Origin: Motilibacter peucedani
Lineage (GTDB): Bacteria; Actinomycetota; Actinomycetes; Motilibacterales; Motilibacteraceae
Assembly: GCF_003634695.1 (NCBI RefSeq)
Contig: NZ_RBWV01000003.1
Location: 1 to 50,111, forward strand
Reading direction: 5' to 3'
DNA length: 50,111 nucleotides
Position 1 is the stretch's first letter, and every line of letters begins with the position of its first letter. The position numbers were made by a program, and so were the translations under genes. This document shows, in pieces, positions 7,492 to 17,229 of this stretch. Below the pieces are notes generated by a model. It was not told the origin of the DNA. It did no database searches and saw only the letters and a list, made by a program, of their open reading frames with translations.

Positions 7492-9122
7492 CGTCGCGGG
7501 CCCTTGCGCTGCTGCGGTGCGGTGACCGGCGCGGCCGCGGTCGCCGGTGCAGATGCCGTGCGGGTGGCGGCTGCTGCGCCCTGCTCCAGGACCGGGGAAG
7601 GGGCGCCGGTGATGCCGGCGCGGGCGGCGGCCGCGCCAGCGGCGTTCATCGGCTCGGGGTAGGCGAGGGCGGAGAGCTCGGCGGCGGTGGCACCGTCGGC
7701 ACGGGCCGCGCGCGCCTGGCCGCCATCGACCGCGGCGGCGACCCGCTCCGGCACCGCCCTGGCTACACCTTGCCTGTGCTCGTCGACGCGGACCGTGGCC
7801 GGGTTGTCGACCGTTGTCTCGTCGGTGATGGCGGCTGCCGTGTGCACCGCGGCGTCGCGGCCGCGGGCCGCCGCGAGGTCCTGCAGCTGAGCGGCGGCTC
7901 CCTGCTGCTGGGTGGGGACCTGGTCCACGCCGGCGGCCAGCTGCCCGGCCGCTGCCCGCTGAGGTGCGGGCTGCTCAGTGAGCAGGTCCCGCACCTGCCC
8001 GCGCAGCCGGTTCTCGACCTGCCGGTAGTCCTCCGGCGTGGCCGGCTCGAGGGGAGTCACAAGAAGGTCTGCCCCGGCGCGGGCGCGCTCGGCTGCGCGG
8101 TCGTAGAGCTCGGGGAACCCCTCGACCCGCTCCTGCGGCGAGGTCGGGTGGGTGAGGAAGTGCTCGACGGTGGCCTCGATCGCCTCTTCCCGACGGTTCG
8201 TGTCGCTGCCGGTGGCGGCGGCGAGGGCCCGGCTGTAGACCTCGGGCAGGTCGGGGCGGTGCGCGTCGATCCGGCCGGTGGCGCCAAGAACGGCTGCGGT
8301 CTGCTCGGCTGCGGCCGCGGCCGGAACGCCACGCTGGCGGGCGTCTGCGTAGCCGGCGTACGCCTCCCAGGACAGGGCCGAGCCGACCGCGGCGTGCAGC
8401 GCGTCACGAGGCGGCAGGCCGTAGTCCTTGAGTTGCAGGTACTGCAGGACGTTCGACTGCCCGGCGACCTCAGCGAGGGTGGGAACGCTCGCCGTCGCTC
8501 CGGCGGGCGCGGCGAGGACCGCTGGCCCGCCGCCGGCCGAGCCCGGTCGGGTCTGCTCGGCGGCGTCGACGGCCGCGACAATCGCCACCGCGGCCGCGGT
8601 CTCAACACCGCCCGCGGTCTCGTTCAGCGCTCCTCGGCGCTGCCCGGGCTGGCCTTCCCAGACGCGGGTGGCGGGCTGGTCGAAGTAGGGCGCCACGCGG
8701 CGCATGGCGTCGACGGGGGTCGCCCCGTCGGCGCGGAGCCGGTCGTAGCGCTCCATCACGTCCGGGCGCAGGGTCCGCAGCCGGTCCTCGGCGAGGCCGG
8801 AGACGCGCTCGGCCTCGGGCTGGGGCCGCCAGCCCTGCGCGGTCGCCCAGATGTGCCCGGTCTCCTGCAGGGTCACGGTCTCCCGGGTCCGCGGGTCGAG
8901 CAGCGGCGCCCACGTCGCGGTCGCCTGTGCCTGCCGGGCAGCCATCTCCGCGCGGGCAACACCGGCGGCGCGCTCGTCGGCGGCAGCCCGCAGACGCTCT
9001 CGGGACGCCGCGATCTGGGCGAGGGCTTCCGCGGCCATCGTCGCGACGCTCACCCACTGCACGACCTTGTTGCTGGCGTGGGCGATCGGGTCCTCGTGCT
9101 GCTCGTGGGTGGGCACGCTCAT
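7488..9122 (-). CDS. Ala-rich conserved transfer-operon protein
   Basis: A 544-residue, alanine- and arginine-rich protein that I do not recognise by name. Residues 15-75 are helical (VVQWVSVATMAAEALAQIAA, then RERLRAAADERAAG), suggesting a coiled coil. A more ordered segment at about 75-150 includes ETGHIWATAQGWRP and RPDVMERYDRLR. The phrases YLQLKDYGLPPRDALHAAV and HFLTHPTSPQERVEGFPELY follow, and the C-terminal third is low complexity. No membrane segment or catalytic motif is visible. It lies 63 bp after the DUF4913 gene and is coupled to the 73-residue gene. Its place between coupling-protein genes and the ArdC fusion suggests an accessory conjugation role. Confidence 0.7.
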   Translation of the reverse strand: MSVPTHEQHEDPIAHASNKVVQWVSVATMAAEALAQIAASRERLRAAADERAAGVARAEMAARQAQATATWAPLLDPRTRETVTLQETGHIWATAQGWRPQPEAERVSGLAEDRLRTLRPDVMERYDRLRADGATPVDAMRRVAPYFDQPATRVWEGQPGQRRGALNETAGGVETAAAVAIVAAVDAAEQTRPGSAGGGPAVLAAPAGATASVPTLAEVAGQSNVLQYLQLKDYGLPPRDALHAAVGSALSWEAYAGYADARQRGVPAAAAAEQTAAVLGATGRIDAHRPDLPEVYSRALAAATGSDTNRREEAIEATVEHFLTHPTSPQERVEGFPELYDRAAERARAGADLLVTPLEPATPEDYRQVENRLRGQVRDLLTEQPAPQRAAAGQLAAGVDQVPTQQQGAAAQLQDLAAARGRDAAVHTAAAITDETTVDNPATVRVDEHRQGVARAVPERVAAAVDGGQARAARADGATAAELSALAYPEPMNAAGAAAARAGITGAPSPVLEQGAAAATRTASAPATAAAPVTAPQQRKGPRR

Positions 9123-9185
9123 CGGGTCCTCCTGCAGGGTCGAGCTCGGGTGTCGGGATGGCAGAGTCAGGCAGCCGGTGTCGGG

Positions 9186-9749
9186 TCAGCTGTAGGTGTG
9201 GGTCATGGGCTCCCACCAGCCCTCCGGGGCCGGCAGCGAAGGCAGCGGCGGTGGCGGGCGGTGCTCGTCGGGCCGGCACTGGCCGAACGGGCCCGAGCTG
9301 GACAGCAGCACAGGGAGGTGGTGGTCCAGGTGGTGCGCGAACCAGGTCGCCATGCCCTTGTCAGGGTCGAGGCGGGCGGCCTCGAACGTCCGCCACAGCG
9401 CCTCCAGGCGCATGATCGCCTCGGCGTGGTCCCACCACTGCGCGCACCACATGCCGGACGGACCACCCAGGGTTCGGGCAAACGCGACGACGAAGAAGCC
9501 CTCGACGAACTCGGCCAGCGAGCCGAACAGCGGCACCCACTCATCCCTGGGCGCGACCGGCTCCCGCGGTGGCACCCCAGCAGCTGGAGCGGCGGGCTGG
9601 CGCTGCAGCAGGTCACCCACGAGGTCGTCGACGTCGCTGAGCCACTGCTCGACGACGACGAGCCGGTTCCCGGCCTCCTCCAGGGTGGTCGGCGCTCGGC
9701 GCTCGGGCTCCTCGTCGTCGAGCACGACCTCCGGCACGTCGGCGCTCAC
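9186..9749 (-). CDS. DUF4913 family protein
   Basis: A 187-residue protein whose residues about 65-150 match the DUF4913 pattern: EWVPLFGSLAEFVEGFFVV, WCAQWWDHAEAIMRLEALWR and GMATWFAHHLDHHLPVLL. DUF4913 genes are typical companions of actinobacterial conjugation operons and have no established biochemical role. The GTG at 9749 overlaps the TGA of the coupling-protein gene (GTGA). A longer frame in the same phase runs far back through that gene and is an artefact. The acidic N-terminus (VVLDDEEPERRAP) may contact a basic partner. Confidence 0.85.
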   Translation of the reverse strand: MSADVPEVVLDDEEPERRAPTTLEEAGNRLVVVEQWLSDVDDLVGDLLQRQPAAPAAGVPPREPVAPRDEWVPLFGSLAEFVEGFFVVAFARTLGGPSGMWCAQWWDHAEAIMRLEALWRTFEAARLDPDKGMATWFAHHLDHHLPVLLSSSGPFGQCRPDEHRPPPPLPSLPAPEGWWEPMTHTYS

Positions 9750-11650
9750 GACGACGCGCCCGCGGTCGTCGTGGCACCGACACTGCGCGCGTGCCAGGCC
9801 GGGTCGGGGATGCGCGCCTGCCGACCTTCCAGAGACGCCGCCTCGATCTCGGTGTTGCTGCGCGCGAGCGCTGCGGTGATCTCGTCCTTGCGCGGGCCGG
9901 AGTACCAGGGCGCGGAGTGCAGCAGCGCCGGCTTCGAGCCGGTGGACAGCACGATGACCCGGCCCTTGGGCAGGGCGCGGATCTCGGCAGCCGAGAGGAT
10001 GCGGCGCTGCTGCACCGAGCGGGAGCGGGAGCGCGTCCCGTCGCCGGAGGACACGGAGATGACCTCGACGTCGCAGTCGCCGACCAGGCGGGAGATGTCT
10101 TCGGCGAAGGCTGGGTCGTCGGTGCCGGAGCCGATCACCTTGATGGTCGCCGCGCCGAACAGCGCCTTCATGCCGGACTCGCCCCACACCCCGACGCCCT
10201 GCGGGTAGGACTGCAGGATCGTGATGGGGATGATGCCGCGGCTGCCGAAGTGGCTGTAGAGCTGGGGAAGGTCCCCGATGCGGCAGATGTTCGCGGCCTC
10301 GTCGAGCAGCGCGAGCAGCGGTGCGTCGAGGCGCCCGCCGCGGGAGCGTTCCGCGGCCTGCACCGCCTCGCGCAGCACCCGGTCTGTCAGCGCCGTGACC
10401 AGGGGGGCGGCGGAGCCGCCGCCGTCCTTGGACAGCAGGTAGAGCGTCTGCCGGGACCCGGGCAGCGTCGAGGCGTGGAACTCCTCGATCTCCGAACCCG
10501 CGGCGGGCGGGTTGACCCACGCCATGATCGCGTCGTTGCGCAGGCAGGACACCGCGGTCTGCGCGGTGAAGAACACGCTGGTGCGGGTCTCCTCCGCGCG
10601 GTGCCGGGTAGCGTCCAGGGCACTCGCGATGACCGGGTAGCCGGCCTCCCGCAGCAGCTGCGCCGGCAGAGGTGAGGTCTCGTCGTTGACCCAGCGGTAG
10701 ACGTCGCGCATCGTGCCGCCCGACACCGCGGCGGCGAGCAGCAGCCCCGAGAGCAGCTCCCGGCCGGCGGGGCCCCAGATATCGCGCTTGGTGCCGTCCT
10801 CGACGGTGCCGACGAAGTGACCGGCGAGCCGGTCGGCTTCCTCGACGTTGATCACCGCGCGCAGCGGGTTCCACCACCAGGTCTGCACGACCCGGCCGAT
10901 GGACTGCGGGTCGAACACCCACACCCGCTCCCCGGTCTGCTTGGCGCGGAGTTCGGCGGTGGCGGCGAGCAGGTCCGGCTTGTTGGAGGTGGCGACCACC
11001 GCGCCGGGCGCTTCGAGGAGCTGGGGGATCGCGAAGGCGGTCGTCTTGCCCGAGCGCGGGGCCATGAATGCGAGCGCGACGTCTTCCCAGGAGCCGCGCA
11101 GCAGTCCTGCGCCGGGCTGCAGGCGTCCGAGCTGCCAGCCGACCAGCGACCCGGACAGGTCTTTGAGCTTCACCCCGGCCAGCGACGGGCGCAGCCGCGG
11201 GACCTGGCGGGCCAGGTGCAGGCGGGTGAGGTGTTCGACGTCGGCGCCGCGGGCCATGAGTCGGCCCGGGTCGGCGGGGCGGCGCGACCCGCGCACGAAG
11301 CCGCTCACGACGAAGGCGACCGGCACCACCAGAACGACCAGCACAGCGCCGGCCACGGAGTAGAGGTGGGCCGGGTCGGTGTGCGGCCACTGCGTCGCGA
11401 AGTGCTGCGCGGAGTGGCGGGCCATGTCGAGGGCGAGCAATAGGGAGAACGGGCCGGGGTTCCAGCTGCCCGGCCATGAGTTGGTGTGCCCGTGGTGGTG
11501 CGCCCAGAGAGCCTCGAGGACGCCGCCGGCGACCCACAGCGCAACGGACGCGGCGACCTGCAGCCCGAACGCGCCGAGAAACAGCCAGGTGCCGGCGACG
11601 CCAGCGCCGGCGCCCGCCGGGGCGACCGTGCGGGTCGGGGTCGCGGCCAT
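9746..11650 (-). CDS. VirD4/TraG-like type IV coupling protein
   Basis: A 634-residue ATPase that would bring the relaxase-DNA complex to the secretion channel at the inner membrane. Two membrane segments lie near residues 20-45 and 97-118. The Walker A motif is MAPRSGKTT at 196-204, and the Walker B is LLALLDEAANI near 455, followed by the coupling-protein phrase ILQSYPQG. NKPDLLAATAELR and VWVFDPQ also fit the TraG/VirD4 family. Its start overlaps the VirB4-like gene (TGATG) and its end overlaps the DUF4913 gene. It has the usual length and no missing key motif. Confidence 0.9.
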   Translation of the reverse strand: MAATPTRTVAPAGAGAGVAGTWLFLGAFGLQVAASVALWVAGGVLEALWAHHHGHTNSWPGSWNPGPFSLLLALDMARHSAQHFATQWPHTDPAHLYSVAGAVLVVLVVPVAFVVSGFVRGSRRPADPGRLMARGADVEHLTRLHLARQVPRLRPSLAGVKLKDLSGSLVGWQLGRLQPGAGLLRGSWEDVALAFMAPRSGKTTAFAIPQLLEAPGAVVATSNKPDLLAATAELRAKQTGERVWVFDPQSIGRVVQTWWWNPLRAVINVEEADRLAGHFVGTVEDGTKRDIWGPAGRELLSGLLLAAAVSGGTMRDVYRWVNDETSPLPAQLLREAGYPVIASALDATRHRAEETRTSVFFTAQTAVSCLRNDAIMAWVNPPAAGSEIEEFHASTLPGSRQTLYLLSKDGGGSAAPLVTALTDRVLREAVQAAERSRGGRLDAPLLALLDEAANICRIGDLPQLYSHFGSRGIIPITILQSYPQGVGVWGESGMKALFGAATIKVIGSGTDDPAFAEDISRLVGDCDVEVISVSSGDGTRSRSRSVQQRRILSAAEIRALPKGRVIVLSTGSKPALLHSAPWYSGPRKDEITAALARSNTEIEAASLEGRQARIPDPAWHARSVGATTTAGASS

Positions 11651-13374
11651 CAGCGCCCACCCCCAAAGCCGCTAGCGGCTGCGGCCTGCTCGGCCTTGGT
11701 GAGGTCGATCGTCCAGCGCTTGTTGGTGTTGTGGACGTTGGACGCCTGCTCCGCGGCAGTCAAAGTGACGCGCACCGGAATGCCGGGGCGCTGCCCGACC
11801 TTGATGAGGAACTTCCCGCGCCCGGGCGGGGCGTCGTTCTCATCCCAGCCCGGCGGGGTCGACCAGGAGGTGACCTGCGCGGCCTCCGCGGCGGTGAAGG
11901 CGAGGACCTCGCGCAGCTCGGTCAGCTCCGCCGGCGGCAGCCCGCCGACGATGACGAGACCGGAGCGCTCGACGAACCCGCGGGCCTTGGCCCGGTCCTC
12001 CTCGTTCTTGAGCGCCCGCAGGTCGGCCATGGAGTGCGAGATCATGGCCTGCCCGACGCCCTCCTGCCGGTTCAGGCGGGTGAGGGAGTCGACCTTGTCG
12101 ACCATGCCCTCACCGGAGCGCAGCACCCGCCACAGCTCGTCGAGCACGATGAAGAACCGGCGCTGCGGCGCGACGCCGGCGTCCGCGAGCTCGTTCGCGG
12201 CCTCCACCGAGCCGAAGCCCTCGTTCCAGCACGCCAGCAGGACCGCGGCCTGCAGGGCGTGGTCGTTGGAGGAGATGCCCGAGACGTCGACGCAGACGGC
12301 GGTCGCATCGAGGCGGAGACGTTCGCTGGTCGGGCGGGCGAAGATGCCGCCCAGCGGGCCGTCGATCAGCGCGAGCAGGGAGCGCTGCAGCGGGTCGACC
12401 ACGCCGTCGTAGCGTTCCCGGTCGCCGCGGTCCAGCGTCGGGAGCCGCACCTCGGCGGGCGCTTCCTCGAGCAGGGCGACGAGGTCACCGAGCAGCGGCG
12501 CCGAGGCCACTGCCCCGGCGGCGATGCTGGCCTGGTGGCGGCGCTCGGCGAGCAGGCGCAGCGCGGCGGAGAGCACGGTGCGCTCGGTGTCGGTGGTGGC
12601 CGACCCGCGGACGAGCACGATGAGTGCGTCGACCATGTTGAGCCGGCGGCCGTGGGCTTCCTCCCGCAGCCGGGTCGCGCGCTCGTGTAGTCCGGCGGCG
12701 TCGAGCTGGGCGGCGGCGTCGTCGAGCGCGCCGGCGTCGAGGACGTTGAGCGAGCCGAGACCGCGGCCCAGCCGAATGATCTGCCCGCCGATCGCGCCCA
12801 CGAGGTCTGCGTAGTCCGGCTTGAGGTCCCCGAGCACGAGCGGGACGACGCCCTGCCCGGACAGGCCGAGAACCAGCCGACGCACCAGCGTCGACTTGCC
12901 CAGCGCCGGGAGCCCGAGGACGAACATGCTGGGGTTGAGGATCAGCTTGGCGCGCTGGAACCACGAGATCGGGTCGCAGCACACCGTCGCGCCGGTCAGC
13001 AGCGACGGGCCGAGCGGCACCCCGACGTTCGGGGCCCCGCCGCCGATGACGAACGGGTAGAGCCCGCACACCTGCGTCGTGGAACCACGCCACTCCACCG
13101 GTGCCTCCACGTAGGAGACGCGGCCGTGCCCCGGCCCGGCGAAGCCGCGTGAGGTGAGCCGCGGCAGCTGGGCCGCCCCCTGAGCCGGCTTGGGCTTCCC
13201 GGCGGCTTTGTTCGCGGCCGCCTCGGACGCTGCCGTCCGCCGTGACCGCCGCCCCGCCGGCGGGCTGCCGTCGCCGTCGCGTGGGGCGGGGACTGTGGCG
13301 TCGGTCGGAATCAACCCGGGCGCCTGCGCTGCGGACCGGCGAGCGGCCCGGGAACTCCGGCGGAACGTGCGCAT
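11650..13374 (-). CDS. VirB4-like conjugation ATPase
   Basis: A 574-residue AAA ATPase. The first 75 residues are basic and disordered. Walker A is GLPALGKST at 154-162. Walker B is FFIVLDELWRVL near 400, with QAMISHSMADLRAL after it as in VirB4/TraC proteins. It is shorter than Agrobacterium VirB4 (about 790) because the N-terminal membrane-proximal domain is absent; that part is probably supplied by the SCO6880-type protein encoded just upstream. The ATPase powers pilus or channel assembly. It is followed by the VirD4 gene with a TGATG overlap and preceded at 24 bp by the SCO6880-type gene. Confidence 0.88.
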   Translation of the reverse strand: MRTFRRSSRAARRSAAQAPGLIPTDATVPAPRDGDGSPPAGRRSRRTAASEAAANKAAGKPKPAQGAAQLPRLTSRGFAGPGHGRVSYVEAPVEWRGSTTQVCGLYPFVIGGGAPNVGVPLGPSLLTGATVCCDPISWFQRAKLILNPSMFVLGLPALGKSTLVRRLVLGLSGQGVVPLVLGDLKPDYADLVGAIGGQIIRLGRGLGSLNVLDAGALDDAAAQLDAAGLHERATRLREEAHGRRLNMVDALIVLVRGSATTDTERTVLSAALRLLAERRHQASIAAGAVASAPLLGDLVALLEEAPAEVRLPTLDRGDRERYDGVVDPLQRSLLALIDGPLGGIFARPTSERLRLDATAVCVDVSGISSNDHALQAAVLLACWNEGFGSVEAANELADAGVAPQRRFFIVLDELWRVLRSGEGMVDKVDSLTRLNRQEGVGQAMISHSMADLRALKNEEDRAKARGFVERSGLVIVGGLPPAELTELREVLAFTAAEAAQVTSWSTPPGWDENDAPPGRGKFLIKVGQRPGIPVRVTLTAAEQASNVHNTNKRWTIDLTKAEQAAAASGFGGGR

Positions 13375-13398
13375 CGCTGCTCCTGAGTCGTTGACGGG

Positions 13399-15078
13399 TT
13401 AGAGGGCGTTGCGGAACACGTCGGGCATGACGACGTGCTTGGGGAGCACGACACCGACGCCGAGGGCGGCGGCGAACGAGGCGGCCTGGGAGCCGTAGCA
13501 GCGGCGCAGACGCAGTCGCGACGCGCCGCCGAGCTGGTCAACCGCCTCCGCGGCGGCCGGGAGCTGGGCGGGGTCGTCTACGGTCGCGGTCACCAGGACC
13601 GCCTGCCGCACGAGACCGGCGCCGGCGGCCTGCTCCGCGGCCGTCTGGCGCGCAGCGCTCAGGGCGAGGGTGTCGGCGGCGCCCGGCTGCCCGCGGCGAG
13701 CAGTGGCCACGGTGTTCGCGGTCTTGACGGCTTCGTCGGCGATCCGGGCGGCGGTCGCCGGGTCGAAGGGCCGGTAGACGAACGTGACGCGCTTGCGCGA
13801 CAGGCCGGGGTGCGGGGCGAGCAGCCGCCCGAGGACCGAGGACTGCACGGCACCGGCCGGGGGGCTGATCGCCGCCCAGGTGATCGAGGCTGCGGACTCG
13901 TGGCGCAGCGCCCCCCACGACTCGACCTGCGCCATCGGCCCCGCGGTCTCCCACGTGACTCCTGAGTCCTCACCGGCGGCGTGCGCCTGCTCCAGCGCGA
14001 GCGCGGCGGCCGGGTCGTAAGCGACCCGTACGGTCTCCGCGAGTTCGGTCGGGGTCATCGCCCGCACCGCGCCGGCGCCCGTGCCGCGCAGCTGCGCGAC
14101 CAGGCCCGGGAGGCGCTGCCCGATCTGCTCGGCCATCTCCCGCGCCGTCCGTACGCCCTTCGGCTTCGCCGCCGGAGCGGGCAGCATCGAGGGCAGGTCC
14201 TCGTCATCGGTGCCCGCAGCCGGGTCATGACCGCGCTCCAGTGCCGTGAGGTCGAGGACCGCCTGCGCGTCCTTGGACACCTTCGCCCGGCGCCCCTTGC
14301 GCAGCGGCGTCTCGTCCTCGACGGTCGCGGAGCGACGGGCGGTGAAGGTCAGGGTCACCCACGCGCGCACGGAGGCGGAGCCGGACGGGAACGTGGCCGC
14401 GGCCTCGCGGAGCATGGCCTGCGCCAGCGCCGGCGAGGACGGGTCGATCTGCCGGTGAATCTCCGCCGCCAACCGGGTGCCAGGATCGGGAGCCGTCTCT
14501 ACCGTCACCGAGCACGCCTCGAGACCCGGCTCGTGGGCGAGGTCGGCGAGGAACCGGCCGAACAGCGCCACCCAGGTGTCGACGGTGTCTTGGTCGACCA
14601 GCTGGGAGCCCTCGGGCTCGCAGCGCAGCACCACCGCGTAGTGCCGGGCCGAGGGCATCGAGAGCAGCGCGAAGTGCTCCCCCGTGGAGCTCTGCGCGAG
14701 GAACAGCTCGGAGCGGGCCAGCAGGCCCGGGAGCCTGGCGGCACCGAACGCGACCGGTGCGACCGTGCCAGCGAGGTAGAGGTGCTGACGCTTGCGCTTC
14801 CCACGCCACCACGCCACCCGCGTCGTCGAGGTCTGCCACACGTTGCGCCCCGCCCGGTTCTTCTTGGCGATGCCACCGATGACGAGCAGGAACAGCACCA
14901 GAACGACACCGGCCCACACCCACCCGCGGCCCAGTTGCACCAGCACCGTGGCAGCGAGCCCGACGAAGATCAGGACGGTGCCGAGGGTGCCGAGCCCGAA
15001 CAGGCCCGGGGACACCGGCACTGCCCAGTTGCCGTAGGTGCGGACGGGGTTTTCGGTGCCGGTTGTGGTGGTGGTCAT
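13399..15078 (-). CDS. SCO6880 family conjugation membrane protein (PrgI-like N-terminus)
   Basis: A 559-residue protein. Residues 10-75 (YGNWAVPVSPGLFGLGTLGT and two hydrophobic stretches) match the two-segment PrgI/SCO6880 membrane domain. KNRAGRNVWQ and the HLYLAGTVAPVAFGAARLPG region follow. The remaining soluble part corresponds to the N-terminal domain of VirB4 partners. SCO6880-type proteins are standard parts of actinobacterial secretion systems. The ATG at 15078 is preferred over the longer frame at 15114 because the MTTTTTGTENP start lies after AAAGAGG and directly before the conserved region. It acts at the cytoplasmic membrane next to the VirB4-like ATPase. Confidence 0.85.
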   Translation of the reverse strand: MTTTTTGTENPVRTYGNWAVPVSPGLFGLGTLGTVLIFVGLAATVLVQLGRGWVWAGVVLVLFLLVIGGIAKKNRAGRNVWQTSTTRVAWWRGKRKRQHLYLAGTVAPVAFGAARLPGLLARSELFLAQSSTGEHFALLSMPSARHYAVVLRCEPEGSQLVDQDTVDTWVALFGRFLADLAHEPGLEACSVTVETAPDPGTRLAAEIHRQIDPSSPALAQAMLREAAATFPSGSASVRAWVTLTFTARRSATVEDETPLRKGRRAKVSKDAQAVLDLTALERGHDPAAGTDDEDLPSMLPAPAAKPKGVRTAREMAEQIGQRLPGLVAQLRGTGAGAVRAMTPTELAETVRVAYDPAAALALEQAHAAGEDSGVTWETAGPMAQVESWGALRHESAASITWAAISPPAGAVQSSVLGRLLAPHPGLSRKRVTFVYRPFDPATAARIADEAVKTANTVATARRGQPGAADTLALSAARQTAAEQAAGAGLVRQAVLVTATVDDPAQLPAAAEAVDQLGGASRLRLRRCYGSQAASFAAALGVGVVLPKHVVMPDVFRNAL

Positions 15079-15187
15079 GGCAGGAGGACCTCTTTCAGGG
15101 CGCGCGAGGGCCACGAGCGGGCGTCACGCGCCCGGCCGAGGAGCTGGATGAGTCGTGCCCCCGTCGGGGAGGGCTTGTCGGGTCGGC

Positions 15188-16447
15188 CTAGACGCCTAGG
15201 TCGACGGAGGAGTTCGTAGCCCCGGAAGCGGTGTTGCGCACCGCGGAGGCCGCCTGCATGCCGTAGTCGGCTGCGGTCGCCGCACCTGCGGTCGCCGCGC
15301 CAGCACCAGCTTTCGCGGCCCCGGATGCTCCGGCGCGAGCCCCGGCTCCGGCAGAGCCGGCCTTGCCGCCGAGGTCGGTGACGTTGAAGGACCCGTTCTT
15401 GCCCTGGCTGGCCGTCATCACGGTGGGGCTGCCCGCGTGGCCGGCTCCGGTCGGGCTTCCCGTTCCGACCAGGCCGGGCTGGTGGCTTCCGGTCTTGCTG
15501 GTCGACGAGCTCGAGGACGACTTGTGGTCGGCCAGCATCCGCGCGCCGGTGACTGCGGCCATCCCGGCCGCAGCCAGGGCCCCGCCGCCGCCGTGCGACG
15601 TGGCGGCCGCGACCGCTGGAGTGACCAGGCGCATCAGCGCGGGCAGGGCCAGGATGGACAGCATCATCATGAACATGCCGACGAGGACCTGGAACGTCGT
15701 CGAGCCGTCCCCGATCATGAAGAACGCGGCGGCGTAGACGATCGCCGCAGCCGGCTTGTAGAGCAGGTAGGCGACCGTCCAGGACACCAGCCGGTTGAAC
15801 CACGCCTTGCCTGACTCGGTGCCCGAGCCCGCGGCCGCCAGCGGCAGGACGCCGGCCACGATGGTGAGCATGCCGACGCGAGTCAGCATGAGCATCATCT
15901 GCACCAGCGAGGCCAGGATGCCGACGAACCCGACGAGCATCACCAGCCCGGGGCCCATGCCGTTCGGGCCACCCGCCGCCGACGTGATGCCGGCCATCAG
16001 GGCGATCCGCTCGCCGAGGTGCCCGCCTGCGGCGTTGTCGAGGATGTAGGAGGAGAACTTGTCGGACGCCGTGCCCAGGGCGTTGATCGCCGCTACGCCG
16101 GCCCCCGCGGTCAGCACCCACGTCAGCGTGCCACGCACCGCCTGGTAGCCGTGCCGATGGTCACCGGAGTAGGCCATCCTCAGCCCGGCGACCATAATGC
16201 ACAGCACCGCCAGAGCCACGGTGTACCAGTGCGTCGACGCCTGCAGATCATGCACCGGACCCGAGGACTTGCTCACAGTGGGCAGGTCGACGTCAGTCCA
16301 GAACGTCAGCGCGAACTGCGTCGCCTTCGCGAACCCATCGGCGATCCGCTGAGCCGCCGCGTCGAAGGCGCTGCCAGCCGCCTTCGACACTGCATCGCCA
16401 GCGGCACCGCAGACTGCTCCTGCAACAGGCACATCGCAGAGGCTCAC
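15188..16447 (-). CDS. VirB6/TrbL-like polytopic membrane protein
   Basis: A 419-residue protein with a cysteine-containing start (VSLCDVPVAGAVCGAAGDAV), an amphipathic stretch, then about six hydrophobic segments between residues 75 and 300, and a low-complexity Ala/Gly/Ser tail. This architecture is that of VirB6/TrbL channel components of type IV secretion. The GTG at 16447 shares one base with the stop of the upstream gene and has GGGGAGGTG 7 bases before it; the longer frame to 16555 lies in the upstream gene. The tail (SSSSSTSKTGSHQPG and Ala/Gly runs) is probably cytoplasmic or surface-exposed. The channel role is inferred from position and topology. Confidence 0.8.
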   Translation of the reverse strand: MSLCDVPVAGAVCGAAGDAVSKAAGSAFDAAAQRIADGFAKATQFALTFWTDVDLPTVSKSSGPVHDLQASTHWYTVALAVLCIMVAGLRMAYSGDHRHGYQAVRGTLTWVLTAGAGVAAINALGTASDKFSSYILDNAAGGHLGERIALMAGITSAAGGPNGMGPGLVMLVGFVGILASLVQMMLMLTRVGMLTIVAGVLPLAAAGSGTESGKAWFNRLVSWTVAYLLYKPAAAIVYAAAFFMIGDGSTTFQVLVGMFMMMLSILALPALMRLVTPAVAAATSHGGGGALAAAGMAAVTGARMLADHKSSSSSSTSKTGSHQPGLVGTGSPTGAGHAGSPTVMTASQGKNGSFNVTDLGGKAGSAGAGARAGASGAAKAGAGAATAGAATAADYGMQAASAVRNTASGATNSSVDLGV

Positions 16448-17214
16448 TAGACACCTCCCCATGGGATGAAGCCGCTGAGGCTGGCGACCGGCTGCACATT
16501 GGGCGTCGTGCTTCCGTCGGGCTGAAGTTCGAGCCTCCAGTCGCCGTCCACCCACCTGACGGTGTTGGTGGACACGTGCATCGTGCCGTTGCTAAAGCGG
16601 CTCACCAGCTCGACGACCGCGAGGTCCGGCGAGTAGGTGACGAACTGGAAGCCAGCGATCTGGCCAAAGGTGCCCGAGGGGTCGTCCGCCGTCGCCTTCG
16701 CACGCAACTGCACGAACCTGTCGCGGCCGGCTCCAGCAAGAACCTGCTGCTCCACGACCTGCCGCCACCCCTCACCTGGGGTGATGAGGTAGCGGAAGAC
16801 GAGATTGCTCGCCGAGAGCAGTGCACCGGTGGGTGTGCGGCTGTAGCCGGCGTAGACCGGGCCGTTGATGCGGCTCGGGCCATCGGTCGCGCTGCTGGGC
16901 AGAGCGACGCCCTGGAACAGCGACCAGGTCACGCCACGCGGCGCAGCGGTTGGCACCGTCGTGTCCAGCGGGGCGGGTGCGGACGGCGTGGGCGAGGCAG
17001 ACTGCGAGGACCGCGTCGCTACCGACGCGGAGGGCTGGGGAGCCGCTTGTCCCGGCTCCCCAGCCCCGTGTCCGTGCGTCACCACAGCGAGGACAACACC
17101 GAGCGCCACGATCAACGCCACGACGATTCCTGCCACCACGACACCGGCCCGCGCCCGACTCGACTCCACGCTGTCCTCCTCGAACTGCTCCCGCAGGGGG
17201 TGGAGGTCCAGCAT
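16447..17214 (-). CDS. single-pass membrane protein at the VirB8 position
   Basis: A 255-residue protein with a cytoplasmic N-terminus, one membrane segment (AGVVVAGIVVALIVALGVVL, residues about 23-46), a Ser/Ala/Pro linker and a folded outer domain. That domain contains GPVYAGYSRTPTGALLSASN, FRYLITPGEGWRQVVE and RWVDGDWRLELQPDG. This sequence style is common in actinobacterial conjugation operons; I recall a DUF assignment but cannot confirm the number. Topology and place match VirB8/TcpC-type scaffold proteins, though homology is not evident. It is coupled to the VirB6-like gene by a one-base overlap and follows the pilin-like gene by 15 bp. Confidence 0.75.
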   Translation of the reverse strand: MLDLHPLREQFEEDSVESSRARAGVVVAGIVVALIVALGVVLAVVTHGHGAGEPGQAAPQPSASVATRSSQSASPTPSAPAPLDTTVPTAAPRGVTWSLFQGVALPSSATDGPSRINGPVYAGYSRTPTGALLSASNLVFRYLITPGEGWRQVVEQQVLAGAGRDRFVQLRAKATADDPSGTFGQIAGFQFVTYSPDLAVVELVSRFSNGTMHVSTNTVRWVDGDWRLELQPDGSTTPNVQPVASLSGFIPWGGV

Positions 17215-17229
17215 GGTCTGTGGCCCCTG

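Noticed and set aside
7038-10208. A 1056-codon open frame on the plus strand
   Set aside because: It is antisense to the ArdC-fusion, Ala-rich, DUF4913 and coupling-protein genes, which have domains and coupled starts. Its Arg/Gly/Val-rich composition is the usual shadow in high-GC DNA.
9750-11666. Upstream extension of the DUF4913 frame through the coupling-protein gene
   Set aside because: The upstream 639 codons are an Arg-rich shadow. The real start is GTG at 9749, overlapping the VirD4 stop.
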